Shown: positions 1 to 5,953 of the stretch, piece by piece
Numbering within the stretch: position 1 is the first letter of the stretch
Layout: the number at the start of each line of letters is the position of its first letter
The notes under the pieces: model-generated
Told to the model about the DNA's origin: nothing
Database searches by the model: none
What the model saw: the letters and a program-made list of their open reading frames with translations, nothing else
Assembly: GCA_002403075.1 (NCBI GenBank)
Contig: DHHB01000016.1
Span: forward strand, 1-14,717
From: a bacterium UBP1_UBA4783
GTDB taxonomy: Bacteria; Krumholzibacteriota; Krumholzibacteriia; Krumholzibacteriales; Krumholzibacteriaceae
Reading direction: 5' to 3'
DNA: 14,717 bases
Position numbers and translations under genes: made by a program

Positions 1-398
1 GCCTCACGGGCGACGCGGCGTTCGAGCGGCGGGCCGCCCGTCTCGCATCCGCGTTCGAGCCGGCGGTGTCCCTTTCGCCCGCGGCGCATACGATGTTTCT
101 CGCGGCGCTCGATTTCGCGGCGGGTCCCTCGAGCGCCGCGGTCATCGTCGGAAGCGTCGCCTCGGAGGATACCCGCGCCATGATCCGGGCCGTCGCGGAG
201 CGTTACCTGCCGAACGCGACGGTGCTGCTCCGCCCGCCCGGCGCCGAGCGTCACGAGAAGTGGCTGGAGCTCGCTCCGTTCGCGGAGAAGCTCGTCGCCG
301 TCGACGGCGCGGTGACCGCATACGTCTGCCGCGATTACACGTGCGGCCTGCCGGCGACCGGCGCCGGCGGACTGCTCAGGCTCCTCGGCGAGGAGTGA
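1..398 (+). CDS. C-terminal part of a YyaL/DUF255-type thioredoxin-domain protein (partial)
   Basis: The reading frame is open from the window edge (first complete codon at base 3) to a TGA at 396-398, so only about 131 C-terminal residues are present. The part seen has the C-terminal features of the YyaL / spermatogenesis-associated protein 20 family: a segment like SLSPAAHTMFLAAL, an AAVIVGS strand, and the closing pattern AYVCRDYTCGLPATGAGGL, which resembles the conserved C-x-x-x-x-C-x-x-P ending of the family. Family members are about 600-700 residues, with an N-terminal thioredoxin-like DUF255 domain and an alpha/alpha toroid (glycosidase-like) C-terminal part; their biochemical role is poorly known. 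The gene converges with bacterioferritin, leaving only 7 bases between the two stops. Family assignment rests on the tail alone; the N-terminal domain that would confirm it lies outside the window. Confidence 0.75.
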   Translation, partial: LTGDAAFERRAARLASAFEPAVSLSPAAHTMFLAALDFAAGPSSAAVIVGSVASEDTRAMIRAVAERYLPNATVLLRPPGAERHEKWLELAPFAEKLVAVDGAVTAYVCRDYTCGLPATGAGGLLRLLGEE

Positions 399-405
399 CC
401 GGGCT

Positions 406-870
406 TCAGATTTGTTCGGTCAGGTAGATCTGGATCCCCATCTGTTTTATCTGCTCGATCTGGGCCTCGAGCCAGTCGATGTGATCCTCCTCGTCCTTGA
501 GGATCGATTTCAGGAGCTCGTGCGTGCCCCCGTCGCCCGCCTGCGAAGCGACCTTGAGACCGTCGTTGTACGACTTGATCGCCTCGCGCTCGGCGACCCA
601 GTCGTTCTTGTGCATGCCCTCGACGTCGGCGCCGATGTGGATCTTCTTGAGCTCGCTCACGACGGGGCGGCCTTCGAGAAAGAGGATGCGGCCGATGAGC
701 GACTCGGCGTGCTTCATCTCGCCGATCGCGCGCTTCTCGATGGCCGTATGGAGCTTGCCGTATCCCCAGTCGTCGCACATTTCCGAATGGACCATGTACT
801 GGTTGATGGCGGTGAGCTCGTCGGCGAGCAGATCGTTCAGCTTCTCGAGCACCTTCGGATTGCCCTTCAT
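406..870 (-). CDS. bfr: Bacterioferritin (heme-binding ferritin, iron storage)
   Basis: This 154-residue protein has the length and four-helix pattern of bacterioferritin, the 24-subunit cage that oxidises Fe(II) at a di-iron centre and stores ferric mineral in the cytoplasm. All expected ferroxidase ligands are visible: E18, E51, H54, E94, E127 and H130. M52 sits at the position of the inter-subunit heme ligand (motif GEMKHAE), which favours heme-binding Bfr over non-heme ferritin. The start is an ATG preceded by AGGGAGGA about 5 bases upstream. It lies 39 bases downstream of the AT-rich three-gene cassette on the same strand, and no good promoter is visible in that gap, so read-through from the cassette promoter is possible. 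Base composition matches the GC-rich host and not the cassette. Assignment is secure. Confidence 0.96.
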   Translation of the reverse strand: MKGNPKVLEKLNDLLADELTAINQYMVHSEMCDDWGYGKLHTAIEKRAIGEMKHAESLIGRILFLEGRPVVSELKKIHIGADVEGMHKNDWVAEREAIKSYNDGLKVASQAGDGGTHELLKSILKDEEDHIDWLEAQIEQIKQMGIQIYLTEQI

Positions 871-909
871 GCGAGTCCTCCCTTTTCCGTGAATGACGTT
901 TCGATGCCG

Positions 910-1698
910 CTACCACAGCGCATCATTGCGCAGAAATATATAAGCTGCGTTTCTTCTGAGAGCCGCATCACAGTCCGCGGAAACTCCCTTCCATAACCTC
1001 AGCGTATCTCCTTTAAATGACCATTGATATGTCTCTCGATTTGAGCCGGTATCATTTTGCAAAATCAAATAATCACAATGATCAAGAACAAAATCGAATC
1101 CAACCAAGTAGCATGAATAATTCTCGAGCCCCATGAGATTGCCATTGGCGCAAAATTCTACTCTTCCACTGTCGGGATGCAATATTTCATATCTTCCCGC
1201 AATAGTCCAATCGTTTACGAAATCAGCGGGCAACTTATGCTCGCTGTATTCCGGAGGATATTTAATAAACAAATATTCGCCCTTCTCCCTAATCATATTG
1301 AGCACGTTATCACCTTCGGCCAATTGCAGTAATCCCATCACCTGATTCGTATAGAAATTGAAAATGCTCCATTCATTGCCTCTCCTTGGCTCAAGGCGGC
1401 AAAATTCTCTGTCATGAAAATTATTCACAACAATAAGCGATTCGCATGACTCTGAAATGAATAGCGCACTATAAGGAACTGCATTATGAAACGCTTGCTC
1501 GGGCGCTGTTCCGGAAATAATATCCGCATAATAATTTCTAATTAGCCATGCGCCTTCTAATCGACAAGCGCCACTCGGCATTTTCTTTTCGCTTGTACGG
1601 CTCTCGTGGTCAATGGGCAGCTTTGCGCTGCAGCACCCCAATGCCATTATTGCACATAGAGCAAAATAAGAAGATCTATGCATTAATGGTTTTCCCAT
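910..1698 (-). CDS. Exported lipoprotein-like protein of unknown function (AT-rich cassette)
   Basis: This is a 262-residue protein whose function I do not recognise. It begins with a short positively charged, hydrophobic leader ending in a lipobox-like ALGC (C22), so it is probably a lipoprotein or otherwise exported. The mature part looks all-beta and may hold two related halves: 'LEGAWLIRNYY' near residues 47-57 and 'DWTIAGRYEIL' near 163-173 share a W-x-I pattern as in lipocalin-like beta-barrels, but this is only a resemblance. Several cysteines after the leader (45, 85, 100, 183, 196, 208, 243) could form disulfides. Two starts are possible. The ATG at 1698 has AAGG 7 bases upstream. 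The ATG at 1683 forms a TAATG overlap with the stop of the ferredoxin-NlpC/P60 gene, implying translational coupling. The gene is the last of three in the AT-rich cassette. Confidence 0.75.
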   Translation of the reverse strand: MGKPLMHRSSYFALCAIMALGCCSAKLPIDHESRTSEKKMPSGACRLEGAWLIRNYYADIISGTAPEQAFHNAVPYSALFISESCESLIVVNNFHDREFCRLEPRRGNEWSIFNFYTNQVMGLLQLAEGDNVLNMIREKGEYLFIKYPPEYSEHKLPADFVNDWTIAGRYEILHPDSGRVEFCANGNLMGLENYSCYLVGFDFVLDHCDYLILQNDTGSNRETYQWSFKGDTLRLWKGVSADCDAALRRNAAYIFLRNDALW

Positions 1699-2303
1699 CT
1701 GAATACCTTGTAATCGGAGCCCACTGCATTTGTGAGTTCTTCGAGCGTATTAAATTCGTGCGACCAAGAGCTTCTGCGCGCATTGAACCAATGCGCCTCG
1801 GGATTACTAACGCCAGAAGGAAGATGTTCAACATAAATTGCCATGTGATTCCTAAATAGTAGAATGTCCCCATCCTGAAAATCGCCCGGGGCTATTTCGA
1901 CAAACGGATATGGCATACCATGATCCCAAGCCCAACCTGTGCTTGTATAGGGATAATTCAATCCAGCTTGCTGATAAATCTTCCAAACAGTCCAGGAGCA
2001 ATCGGCTCCTTTTGACCAATCCGAAAAATCCGGCGTATCGGCATATGGCACGCCCCACCACCACAACACCAAATCCATCAACATGTCGCCGTCCCAATAG
2101 GAATCGAAGTAATCTGGATCCGGATCCGCATCTGGAAGACGACTAATTGAATCAGTTGGGCAAATAGCCCAGCAATTTTCACAATTTACGCATCGGCTTC
2201 CATTTATAACACAGTACTCATACATATCATAGATCGCGCAATCAGGACAGATTGGCGGACACCCTCCGCAGCCAATGCATGAACATGTGTCAATAATGTA
2301 CAT
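1683..2303 (-). CDS. 2[4Fe-4S] ferredoxin fused to an NlpC/P60-type cysteine hydrolase domain
   Basis: This 206-residue protein joins two domains rarely seen together. Residues 1-52 form a bacterial 2[4Fe-4S] ferredoxin with C9-x2-C12-x2-C15-x3-C19-P and C38-x2-C41-x2-C44-x3-C48-P; extra cysteines are at 7, 22 and 31. After an Asp/Pro-rich linker (about 55-70), residues 75-175 resemble NlpC/P60. The GVPY motif is followed by GADCSWTVWKIYQQAGL with candidate nucleophile C102, then by the G-D-x-L-L-F strand (145-150) and NHMAIYVEH with candidate catalytic H153; H171 or H160 could be the third polar residue. NlpC/P60 enzymes normally cut peptidoglycan stem peptides or other gamma-D-glutamyl/amide bonds outside the cytoplasm, yet no signal peptide is visible and Fe-S clusters imply cytoplasmic assembly. 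The ATG has AAAGGGA 7 bases upstream. It sits 16 bases after the Tat-signal gene and overlaps the lipoprotein gene by 1 or 16 bases. Substrate is unknown. Confidence 0.85.
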   Translation of the reverse strand: MYIIDTCSCIGCGGCPPICPDCAIYDMYEYCVINGSRCVNCENCWAICPTDSISRLPDADPDPDYFDSYWDGDMLMDLVLWWWGVPYADTPDFSDWSKGADCSWTVWKIYQQAGLNYPYTSTGWAWDHGMPYPFVEIAPGDFQDGDILLFRNHMAIYVEHLPSGVSNPEAHWFNARRSSWSHEFNTLEELTNAVGSDYKVFRWENH

Positions 2304-2319
2304 TGCTTGTTCCCTTTAA

Positions 2320-2970
2320 TCATTTCTGCAAGTTCGCGATTTGATTTAAAAGGATTCCCAGCTCATTTACAATCTCTTGCCCATATATGCCCAGGGTTCC
2401 CAAAGCCAGGGCTTTTCTGCTTTGATTCATCATCTTGCCATAATGCAATATGGCAGCCTGTGGAGATAGAATAAGAGGCAAGCATTCACGTAAGCGAACA
2501 ACGCTCGCGTCATTAACTATTTCATGTTTTACTAAAATGTTCTTGCTGTAACCTTCCTTTGGCGCATAGTGATAAAATACGAGCCCCCGTATTATCCCGA
2601 AATATATAACACGCATTATTACATAAACCTTGTTACGGGAAACCGCAATTTTATGAAATATTACATTGTCTATAATCATGATCGCAGAGCTTTCTTTTGC
2701 AATCATCACTCGATTTCCAAATAGGAAGGGGTTGTTGATAACTTCCCCATTCAAGCACTTTGAGTAGTATTCGGATGCTAAAAATTGTGCCTCTCCCAAT
2801 TGCTCCGCCGAAAAGCGCGACAAGGGGTTTGGTGAGGAGTCTAACTCGTTGCTTTTCAGAGGGGAGAGGATAGAATTATCGGGTGAGCATGCAACGCCTG
2901 ATAGCAGAATGGATCCTGCTACCCCCCCACATAACTGTATTGCTTTTCTTCTAGAGATCACCTTCTTCAC
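2320..2970 (-). CDS. Exported protein with Tat-like signal, unknown function (AT-rich cassette)
   Basis: I choose the GTG at 2970, giving about 216 residues that start with a twin-arginine-type leader (SRRKAIQL) and a hydrophobic stretch ending SGVAC. The Cys could be a lipobox, but the -3 position is Gly, so lipidation is uncertain; Tat export fits. A GTG at 2961 with GGGGTG 6 bases upstream is an equally possible start. An in-frame extension to 3057 begins at a TTG, puts 29 unlikely residues before the leader and is rejected. The rest has no domain I recognise: 'SAEQLGEAQFLASEYYSKCL' suggests a helix, followed by a hydrophobic beta-rich middle (INNPFLFGNRVMIAK; NKVYVIMRVIYFG) and a helical C-terminus. 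It is the first gene of the cassette and ends 16 bases before the ferredoxin-NlpC/P60 gene. A Tat leader suggests it is exported folded, perhaps as a partner of that protein (inference). Confidence 0.7.
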   Translation of the reverse strand: MKKVISRRKAIQLCGGVAGSILLSGVACSPDNSILSPLKSNELDSSPNPLSRFSAEQLGEAQFLASEYYSKCLNGEVINNPFLFGNRVMIAKESSAIMIIDNVIFHKIAVSRNKVYVIMRVIYFGIIRGLVFYHYAPKEGYSKNILVKHEIVNDASVVRLRECLPLILSPQAAILHYGKMMNQSRKALALGTLGIYGQEIVNELGILLNQIANLQK

Positions 2971-3087
2971 CCCTATGCCAGATATTGTAAAAATTAATGA
3001 GCAGAGAGACGTCGCGCCAAAACAGGCTTGCGCCTCCTTGAGTTGGGCGCACCACAATTAACCGGAATGTATGGGCTTTATAAACTG

Positions 3088-3116
3088 CTTTTAGGACAAA
3101 GCAAATCAGCTGTCAA
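3088..3116 (-). promoter_or_regulatory. Sigma-70-type promoter of the AT-rich cassette
   Basis: On the minus strand a perfect TTGACA (3111-3116) is followed after exactly 17 bases by TAAAAG (3088-3093, 4 of 6 matches to TATAAT). Transcription would start near 3081, leaving an untranslated leader of about 110 bases before the GTG at 2970. A second consensus TATAAT on the same strand lies upstream at 3156-3161 with only a weak -35 (TATTCA at 18-base spacing); it could be a second start site. Confidence 0.6.
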
Positions 3117-3325
3117 GAACAAAACGAGAAATGTCGATTTGGCGAGCCGTTGGGAATTATAACGCGCTTGCAACGCCAATGAATAGGGCCAATAAAGGGT
3201 GATAATGAGAGCGAGCACAGCTCCGCGAAAAAGTGTTCGGTGTAACCACAGCGGATGCCCCGCCCAGTTCCCGCTTGAGAAACCTGCCCCTTGCAAGACT
3301 TTCCCGGACTTTCTCCTATGGGCTC

Positions 3326-3355
3326 TTGACAGCGCGTCGGCCGGCGGAGTAGCAT
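3326..3355 (+). promoter_or_regulatory. Promoter of the small helical gene
   Basis: A perfect TTGACA at 3326-3331 is followed, after 18 bases, by TAGCAT at 3350-3355 (4 of 6). The predicted start of transcription near 3362 lies 15-35 bases before the two candidate GTG start codons (3376 and 3397). Confidence 0.5.
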
Positions 3356-3396
3356 CCGGCCGCAGGGGGATCGCGGTGGGGGGCAAGGGGGCTTCC

Positions 3397-3744
3397 GTGA
3401 CGGCGCTACCGACCAAACAGGATATCAGCGACAAGCTCAACGTTCTTCAGGCCCTCGTCGATCGCATGAGGACGATCTGCGAGGAGCAGGGAAAGAACGA
3501 CGACGCGTGGCGGTTCGAAGACATCGCGCTTCGCCTCGCGGCGGCCTCGGCGAACCTCGATGAGCAACCGTATCAGGACTGGAACGACAAGGCGCATCTC
3601 ATCGTCTCGCGGCTTGCCTTCGCGAACGATCGCATCGCCGCCGCGATCCGCGAGTTCGAGAAGGGCGTCGAATGCGAGAAGAACGCCGCCGTGATCGTCG
3701 GCTACATAGACGACGTCGTGCGGGCGATCAAACGCATGGTATAG
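3397..3744 (+). CDS. Small alpha-helical protein of unknown function
   Basis: The protein has about 115 residues, is soluble and appears nearly all helical, with no signal or membrane segment. It begins VTALPTKQDISDKLNVLQAL and continues with charged amphipathic helices (DAWRFEDIALRLAAASANL; FANDRIAAAIREFEKGVE; AAVIVGYIDDVVRAIKRM). I do not recognise a family; a small helical-bundle or adaptor-like protein is all that can be said. The GTG at 3397 has AAGGGGG 5 bases upstream. A GTG at 3376 with AGGGGGA 5 bases upstream would add seven residues (VGGKGAS) and cannot be excluded. It stands alone between the AT-rich cassette (divergent) and the serine hydrolase gene, with host-like GC content. 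A GC-only palindrome at 3755-3766 follows the stop but has no U-tract. Confidence 0.65.
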   Translation: MTALPTKQDISDKLNVLQALVDRMRTICEEQGKNDDAWRFEDIALRLAAASANLDEQPYQDWNDKAHLIVSRLAFANDRIAAAIREFEKGVECEKNAAVIVGYIDDVVRAIKRMV

Positions 3745-3840
3745 AACCGCCTCGGCCCCGCGGGGCGCCCGGACGACGCGGAGCCCCCGCATTGTGCGCC
3801 TCGCGCGCCTTTTCCTCGTAGCGCGCCGGGCTCATCCGCG

Positions 3841-3846
3841 TATAAT
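3841..3846 (+). promoter_or_regulatory. Consensus -10 element before the serine hydrolase gene
   Basis: A perfect TATAAT lies 34 bases before the ATG at 3881, in otherwise GC-rich sequence. The matching -35 region (near 3818-3823, GTAGCG) is poor, so the promoter may need an activator or a different sigma preference. The predicted leader is about 28 bases. Confidence 0.5.
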
Positions 3847-3880
3847 CCAAAAGACGTTTTTCAGCGAAAGGACTCGAGCT

Positions 3881-5287
3881 ATGCGGAAAAGATCCTTGTT
3901 CACGGCGACTCTGCTCGCAGCGCTCCTTCCGGCGTTCGCGGCGGCCTCCGACGCCTCGGTCGAGTTCCCTCCCGGCGATGCCGGGGAACGCGCGGCCGGA
4001 TACGTCGCGGCCTTCAATTCCCCCGACGAGACCGTTCTCGCGGCCTTTCTCGCGGCGAACCTCGCTCCCGAGGCCCTCGAGCGGATGCCCGTCGAGGGCC
4101 GCATGGTGACGCTCCGGCGGATCCGCGAGGACGCAGGCACGATCGAGCTGGCCAAGGTCACGCCCGGGCGCGACGGCGGCATCGTCGTTATCGCCCGCGG
4201 TTCGACCGGCGTGTGGTTCGAGATGGCGTTCGTCTTCGAGCAGGAGCCTCCTTATCGGCTCGTGGGCGTGCGCTGGAACATTCTCCCCGAAGCGCCGGAT
4301 CTCGACGCCCCGGACACGCCCTTCACCGAGGCCGAGCTCGTGAAGGAGCTTTCGGCCCATCTCGACGGACTCGTCGCGAAGGACGCTTTCTCGGGCGTCG
4401 TGCTCGTCGCGAAGGGCGAAACGCCGGTCTTCCGGAAGGCGTACGGCCTCGCAAGCAAGGAATACGGCGCGCCGAACCGCGAGGATACGCGCTTCAACCT
4501 CGGCTCGCTCAACAAGCTCTTCACCCGCATCGCGATCGAGCAGCTGGCCGGAGCAGGCAAGCTCTCCTTCGACGACACGATCGATACATTCCTTCCCGAT
4601 TATCCGAACAGGGACGCCGCCGCCAAGGTCACCGTCAGGCACCTTCTCGAGATGACGTCCGGGATAGGCGATTTCTTCGGCGAGAAGTACGCGGCGACTC
4701 CGAAGAACCTTATCAGGGATCTCGAGGACTACCTCCCGCTCTTCGCCTCCGACCCGCTCGAGTTCGAGCCCGGCACGGGCAACACATACTCGAACGGCGG
4801 ATACGTCGTTCTCGGTCTCATCGTCGCGAAAGCGAGCGGCCGAAGCTACTTCGATTACGTCCGCGACAACGTCTACGCGCCGGCCGGCATGACGGCGACG
4901 GGCCATCTCGAGACCGACGTCCCCGCGCCGAACGTCGCGAGCGGCTATACCTTCGGCTGGGACTTCGAGGAGCATCCGAACGAGCCGCGGCGCAACAACG
5001 TCTATACGCGCCCCTGCCGCGGGAGCTCCGCTGGCGGCGGCTACTCGACCGTGGACGATCTTCTGAGGCTCGTTCTCGCCCTCGGGGCCGGCAGGCTCTC
5101 GGCCCCCGAGGCCGCGCGGACGGCCTCACAGGGCATGGCCGTCGGCGGCGGAGCCCCCGGCATGAACGCCTTTCTCGAAACGCTCCCGGCGGCGGGCTTC
5201 ACGGTCGTCGTGCTCTCGAACTACGATCCTCCGGCGGCGATGTCGGTCGGCCGCACGATCGGCGCCCTCATCAAGCGCTTGCAATAA
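3881..5287 (+). CDS. Exported serine hydrolase, beta-lactamase / penicillin-binding-protein-like fold
   Basis: This 468-residue protein has a cleavable signal peptide (about 1-22, MRKRSLFTATLL...AFAAASD) and so acts outside the cytoplasm. Residues 35-135 form an N-terminal alpha+beta domain like that often preceding such hydrolases. Residues about 150-468 form the class C beta-lactamase-type domain. It shows the SxxK motif S209-L-N-K212, the Tyr motif Y303-S-N305 and the glycine-rich GSSAGGG (381-387) in place of KTG/HxG. S209 is the expected acylated nucleophile. Relatives include esterases, D-aminopeptidases, transpeptidase-like and true beta-lactamase enzymes, and the sequence does not settle the substrate; antibiotic resistance should not be assumed. 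The ATG at 3881 has GAAAGG 9 bases upstream; the frame extends further upstream but lacks a better start. The gene is monocistronic, with its own -10 and a strong hairpin after it. Confidence 0.88.
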   Translation: MRKRSLFTATLLAALLPAFAAASDASVEFPPGDAGERAAGYVAAFNSPDETVLAAFLAANLAPEALERMPVEGRMVTLRRIREDAGTIELAKVTPGRDGGIVVIARGSTGVWFEMAFVFEQEPPYRLVGVRWNILPEAPDLDAPDTPFTEAELVKELSAHLDGLVAKDAFSGVVLVAKGETPVFRKAYGLASKEYGAPNREDTRFNLGSLNKLFTRIAIEQLAGAGKLSFDDTIDTFLPDYPNRDAAAKVTVRHLLEMTSGIGDFFGEKYAATPKNLIRDLEDYLPLFASDPLEFEPGTGNTYSNGGYVVLGLIVAKASGRSYFDYVRDNVYAPAGMTATGHLETDVPAPNVASGYTFGWDFEEHPNEPRRNNVYTRPCRGSSAGGGYSTVDDLLRLVLALGAGRLSAPEAARTASQGMAVGGGAPGMNAFLETLPAAGFTVVVLSNYDPPAAMSVGRTIGALIKRLQ

Positions 5288-5306
5288 AGGCGGTTACACC
5301 CTCGTC

Positions 5307-5341
5307 GATGCCGTCCCGGGCGCCGCCGCCCGGGCGGCATC
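5307..5341 (+). terminator. Strong GC-rich hairpin after the serine hydrolase gene
   Basis: Arms GATGCCG + CCCGGGCG pair with CGCCCGGG + CGGCATC around a four-base loop (CCGC), giving 15 base pairs with one bulged T. It starts 20 bases after the stop codon. A true U-tract is absent (CCCCGTTGCTTT follows), so it may act as a GC-rich terminator or as an mRNA-stabilising hairpin. Confidence 0.6.
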
Positions 5342-5346
5342 CCCCG

Positions 5347-5373
5347 TTGCTTTCGAACCCTCGATAGTATATC
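5347..5373 (+). promoter_or_regulatory. Possible promoter for the rnk-to-GRE gene run
   Basis: TTGCTT (5347-5352) and TATATC (5368-5373) are separated by a short 15-base spacer, between the hairpin and the rnk start. The overlapping TAGTAT (5365-5370) is an alternative -10. The leader would be about 115 bases. Only the position and the local AT-rich patch support it. Confidence 0.3.
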
Positions 5374-5497
5374 CTGGACAGCCGAGGCCCCGATCGGTCA
5401 GAGGGGCCGCAAGCAACGGCGCACGACGGCCGCGCGGCGAAGGAGCAGTGTCCGCGTCTCGCGCGACGGATTCGCGTACACGTCGAAAGGAGCGAGC

Positions 5498-5914
5498 GTG
5501 AAGGGCAAGACCATCTACATGACGAAGTTCGATTACGAGCGCCTGAAAGAGCTTCTCGGCGTGGCCAACACCTTTTCGTACAACGGCAGAACGGACCTCG
5601 CCAAGCTCGCCGGCGAGCTCGAGCGCGCGGAGATCCTCGATTCGAAGGAGATCCCGTCCGACGTCGTAACCATGAACTCGCGGGCCGAGATCCGCGATCT
5701 CGAAACCGGCGAAACCATGACCTACACCCTCGTCTTCCCGCGGGACGCGAACATCGACGAGGGACGGATTTCGATATTCGCTCCCCTCGGAACGGCGATT
5801 CTCGGCTTCCGGGCCGGCGACGATCTCGAGTGGGAGGTTCCGAGCGGCACGCGGCGTCTTCGCATAGAGAAGATTCTTTACCAACCCGAGGCGGAAGGCC
5901 ACTACGACCGCTAG
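5498..5914 (+). CDS. rnk: Rnk-type GreA/GreB C-terminal domain protein (nucleoside diphosphate kinase regulator family)
   Basis: The protein has 138 residues, close to the 136 of E. coli Rnk, with a short N-terminal helical part (about 1-45) and a C-terminal FKBP-like GreA/GreB domain. Family landmarks are the DVVTMNSR segment (55-62), the PLGTAILGFRAGD loop and a YQPEAEGHY tail. Rnk proteins bind RNA polymerase near the secondary channel without having the long Gre coiled coil, and were named from a genetic link to nucleoside diphosphate kinase in proteobacteria. The start is a GTG with GAAAGGAG 5 bases upstream. It is the first gene of the run leading to nitrite reductase and the glycyl radical enzyme, ending 39 bases before the DUF438 gene. 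Its presence may reflect stress or transcription control of the operon (inference). Confidence 0.85.
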   Translation: MKGKTIYMTKFDYERLKELLGVANTFSYNGRTDLAKLAGELERAEILDSKEIPSDVVTMNSRAEIRDLETGETMTYTLVFPRDANIDEGRISIFAPLGTAILGFRAGDDLEWEVPSGTRRLRIEKILYQPEAEGHYDR

Positions 5915-5953
5915 CCCGCGGGTAAAACGGACGGCGAGACAAGGAGCGGAATC

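Larger units (their letters stand above)
3058..3396. other. Intergenic region with divergent promoters; composition boundary of the AT-rich island
   Basis: No supportable gene is seen here. The left half (to about 3200) is AT-rich like the cassette and carries minus-strand promoter elements. The right half returns to high GC and carries the plus-strand promoter for the small gene at 3397. Open frames crossing it on both strands have no ribosome binding site and unlikely residue composition. I see no tRNA end, integrase remnant or flanking direct repeat that would mark an integration site. Confidence 0.6.

Noticed and set aside
2971..3057. N-terminal extension of the Tat-signal gene to 3057
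   Set aside because: It would start at a TTG without a ribosome binding site and put 29 residues ahead of an otherwise normal Tat leader.
3199..3396. N-terminal extension of the small helical gene back to 3199
   Set aside because: The extra 66 residues are Pro/Ser/Arg-rich, cross the TTGACA promoter and lack a ribosome binding site. The GTG codons at 3376 and 3397 have good sites.
3755..3766. GCCCCGCGGGGC palindrome after the small helical gene as a terminator
   Set aside because: A short GC-only palindrome with no loop space and no U-tract; such sequences are expected by chance at this GC content.
3881..5287. Calling the serine hydrolase an antibiotic-resistance beta-lactamase
   Set aside because: The fold motifs (SxxK, YxN) are shared by esterases and peptidases. 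The third motif is GSSAGGG and not KTG, and nothing in the context supports resistance.
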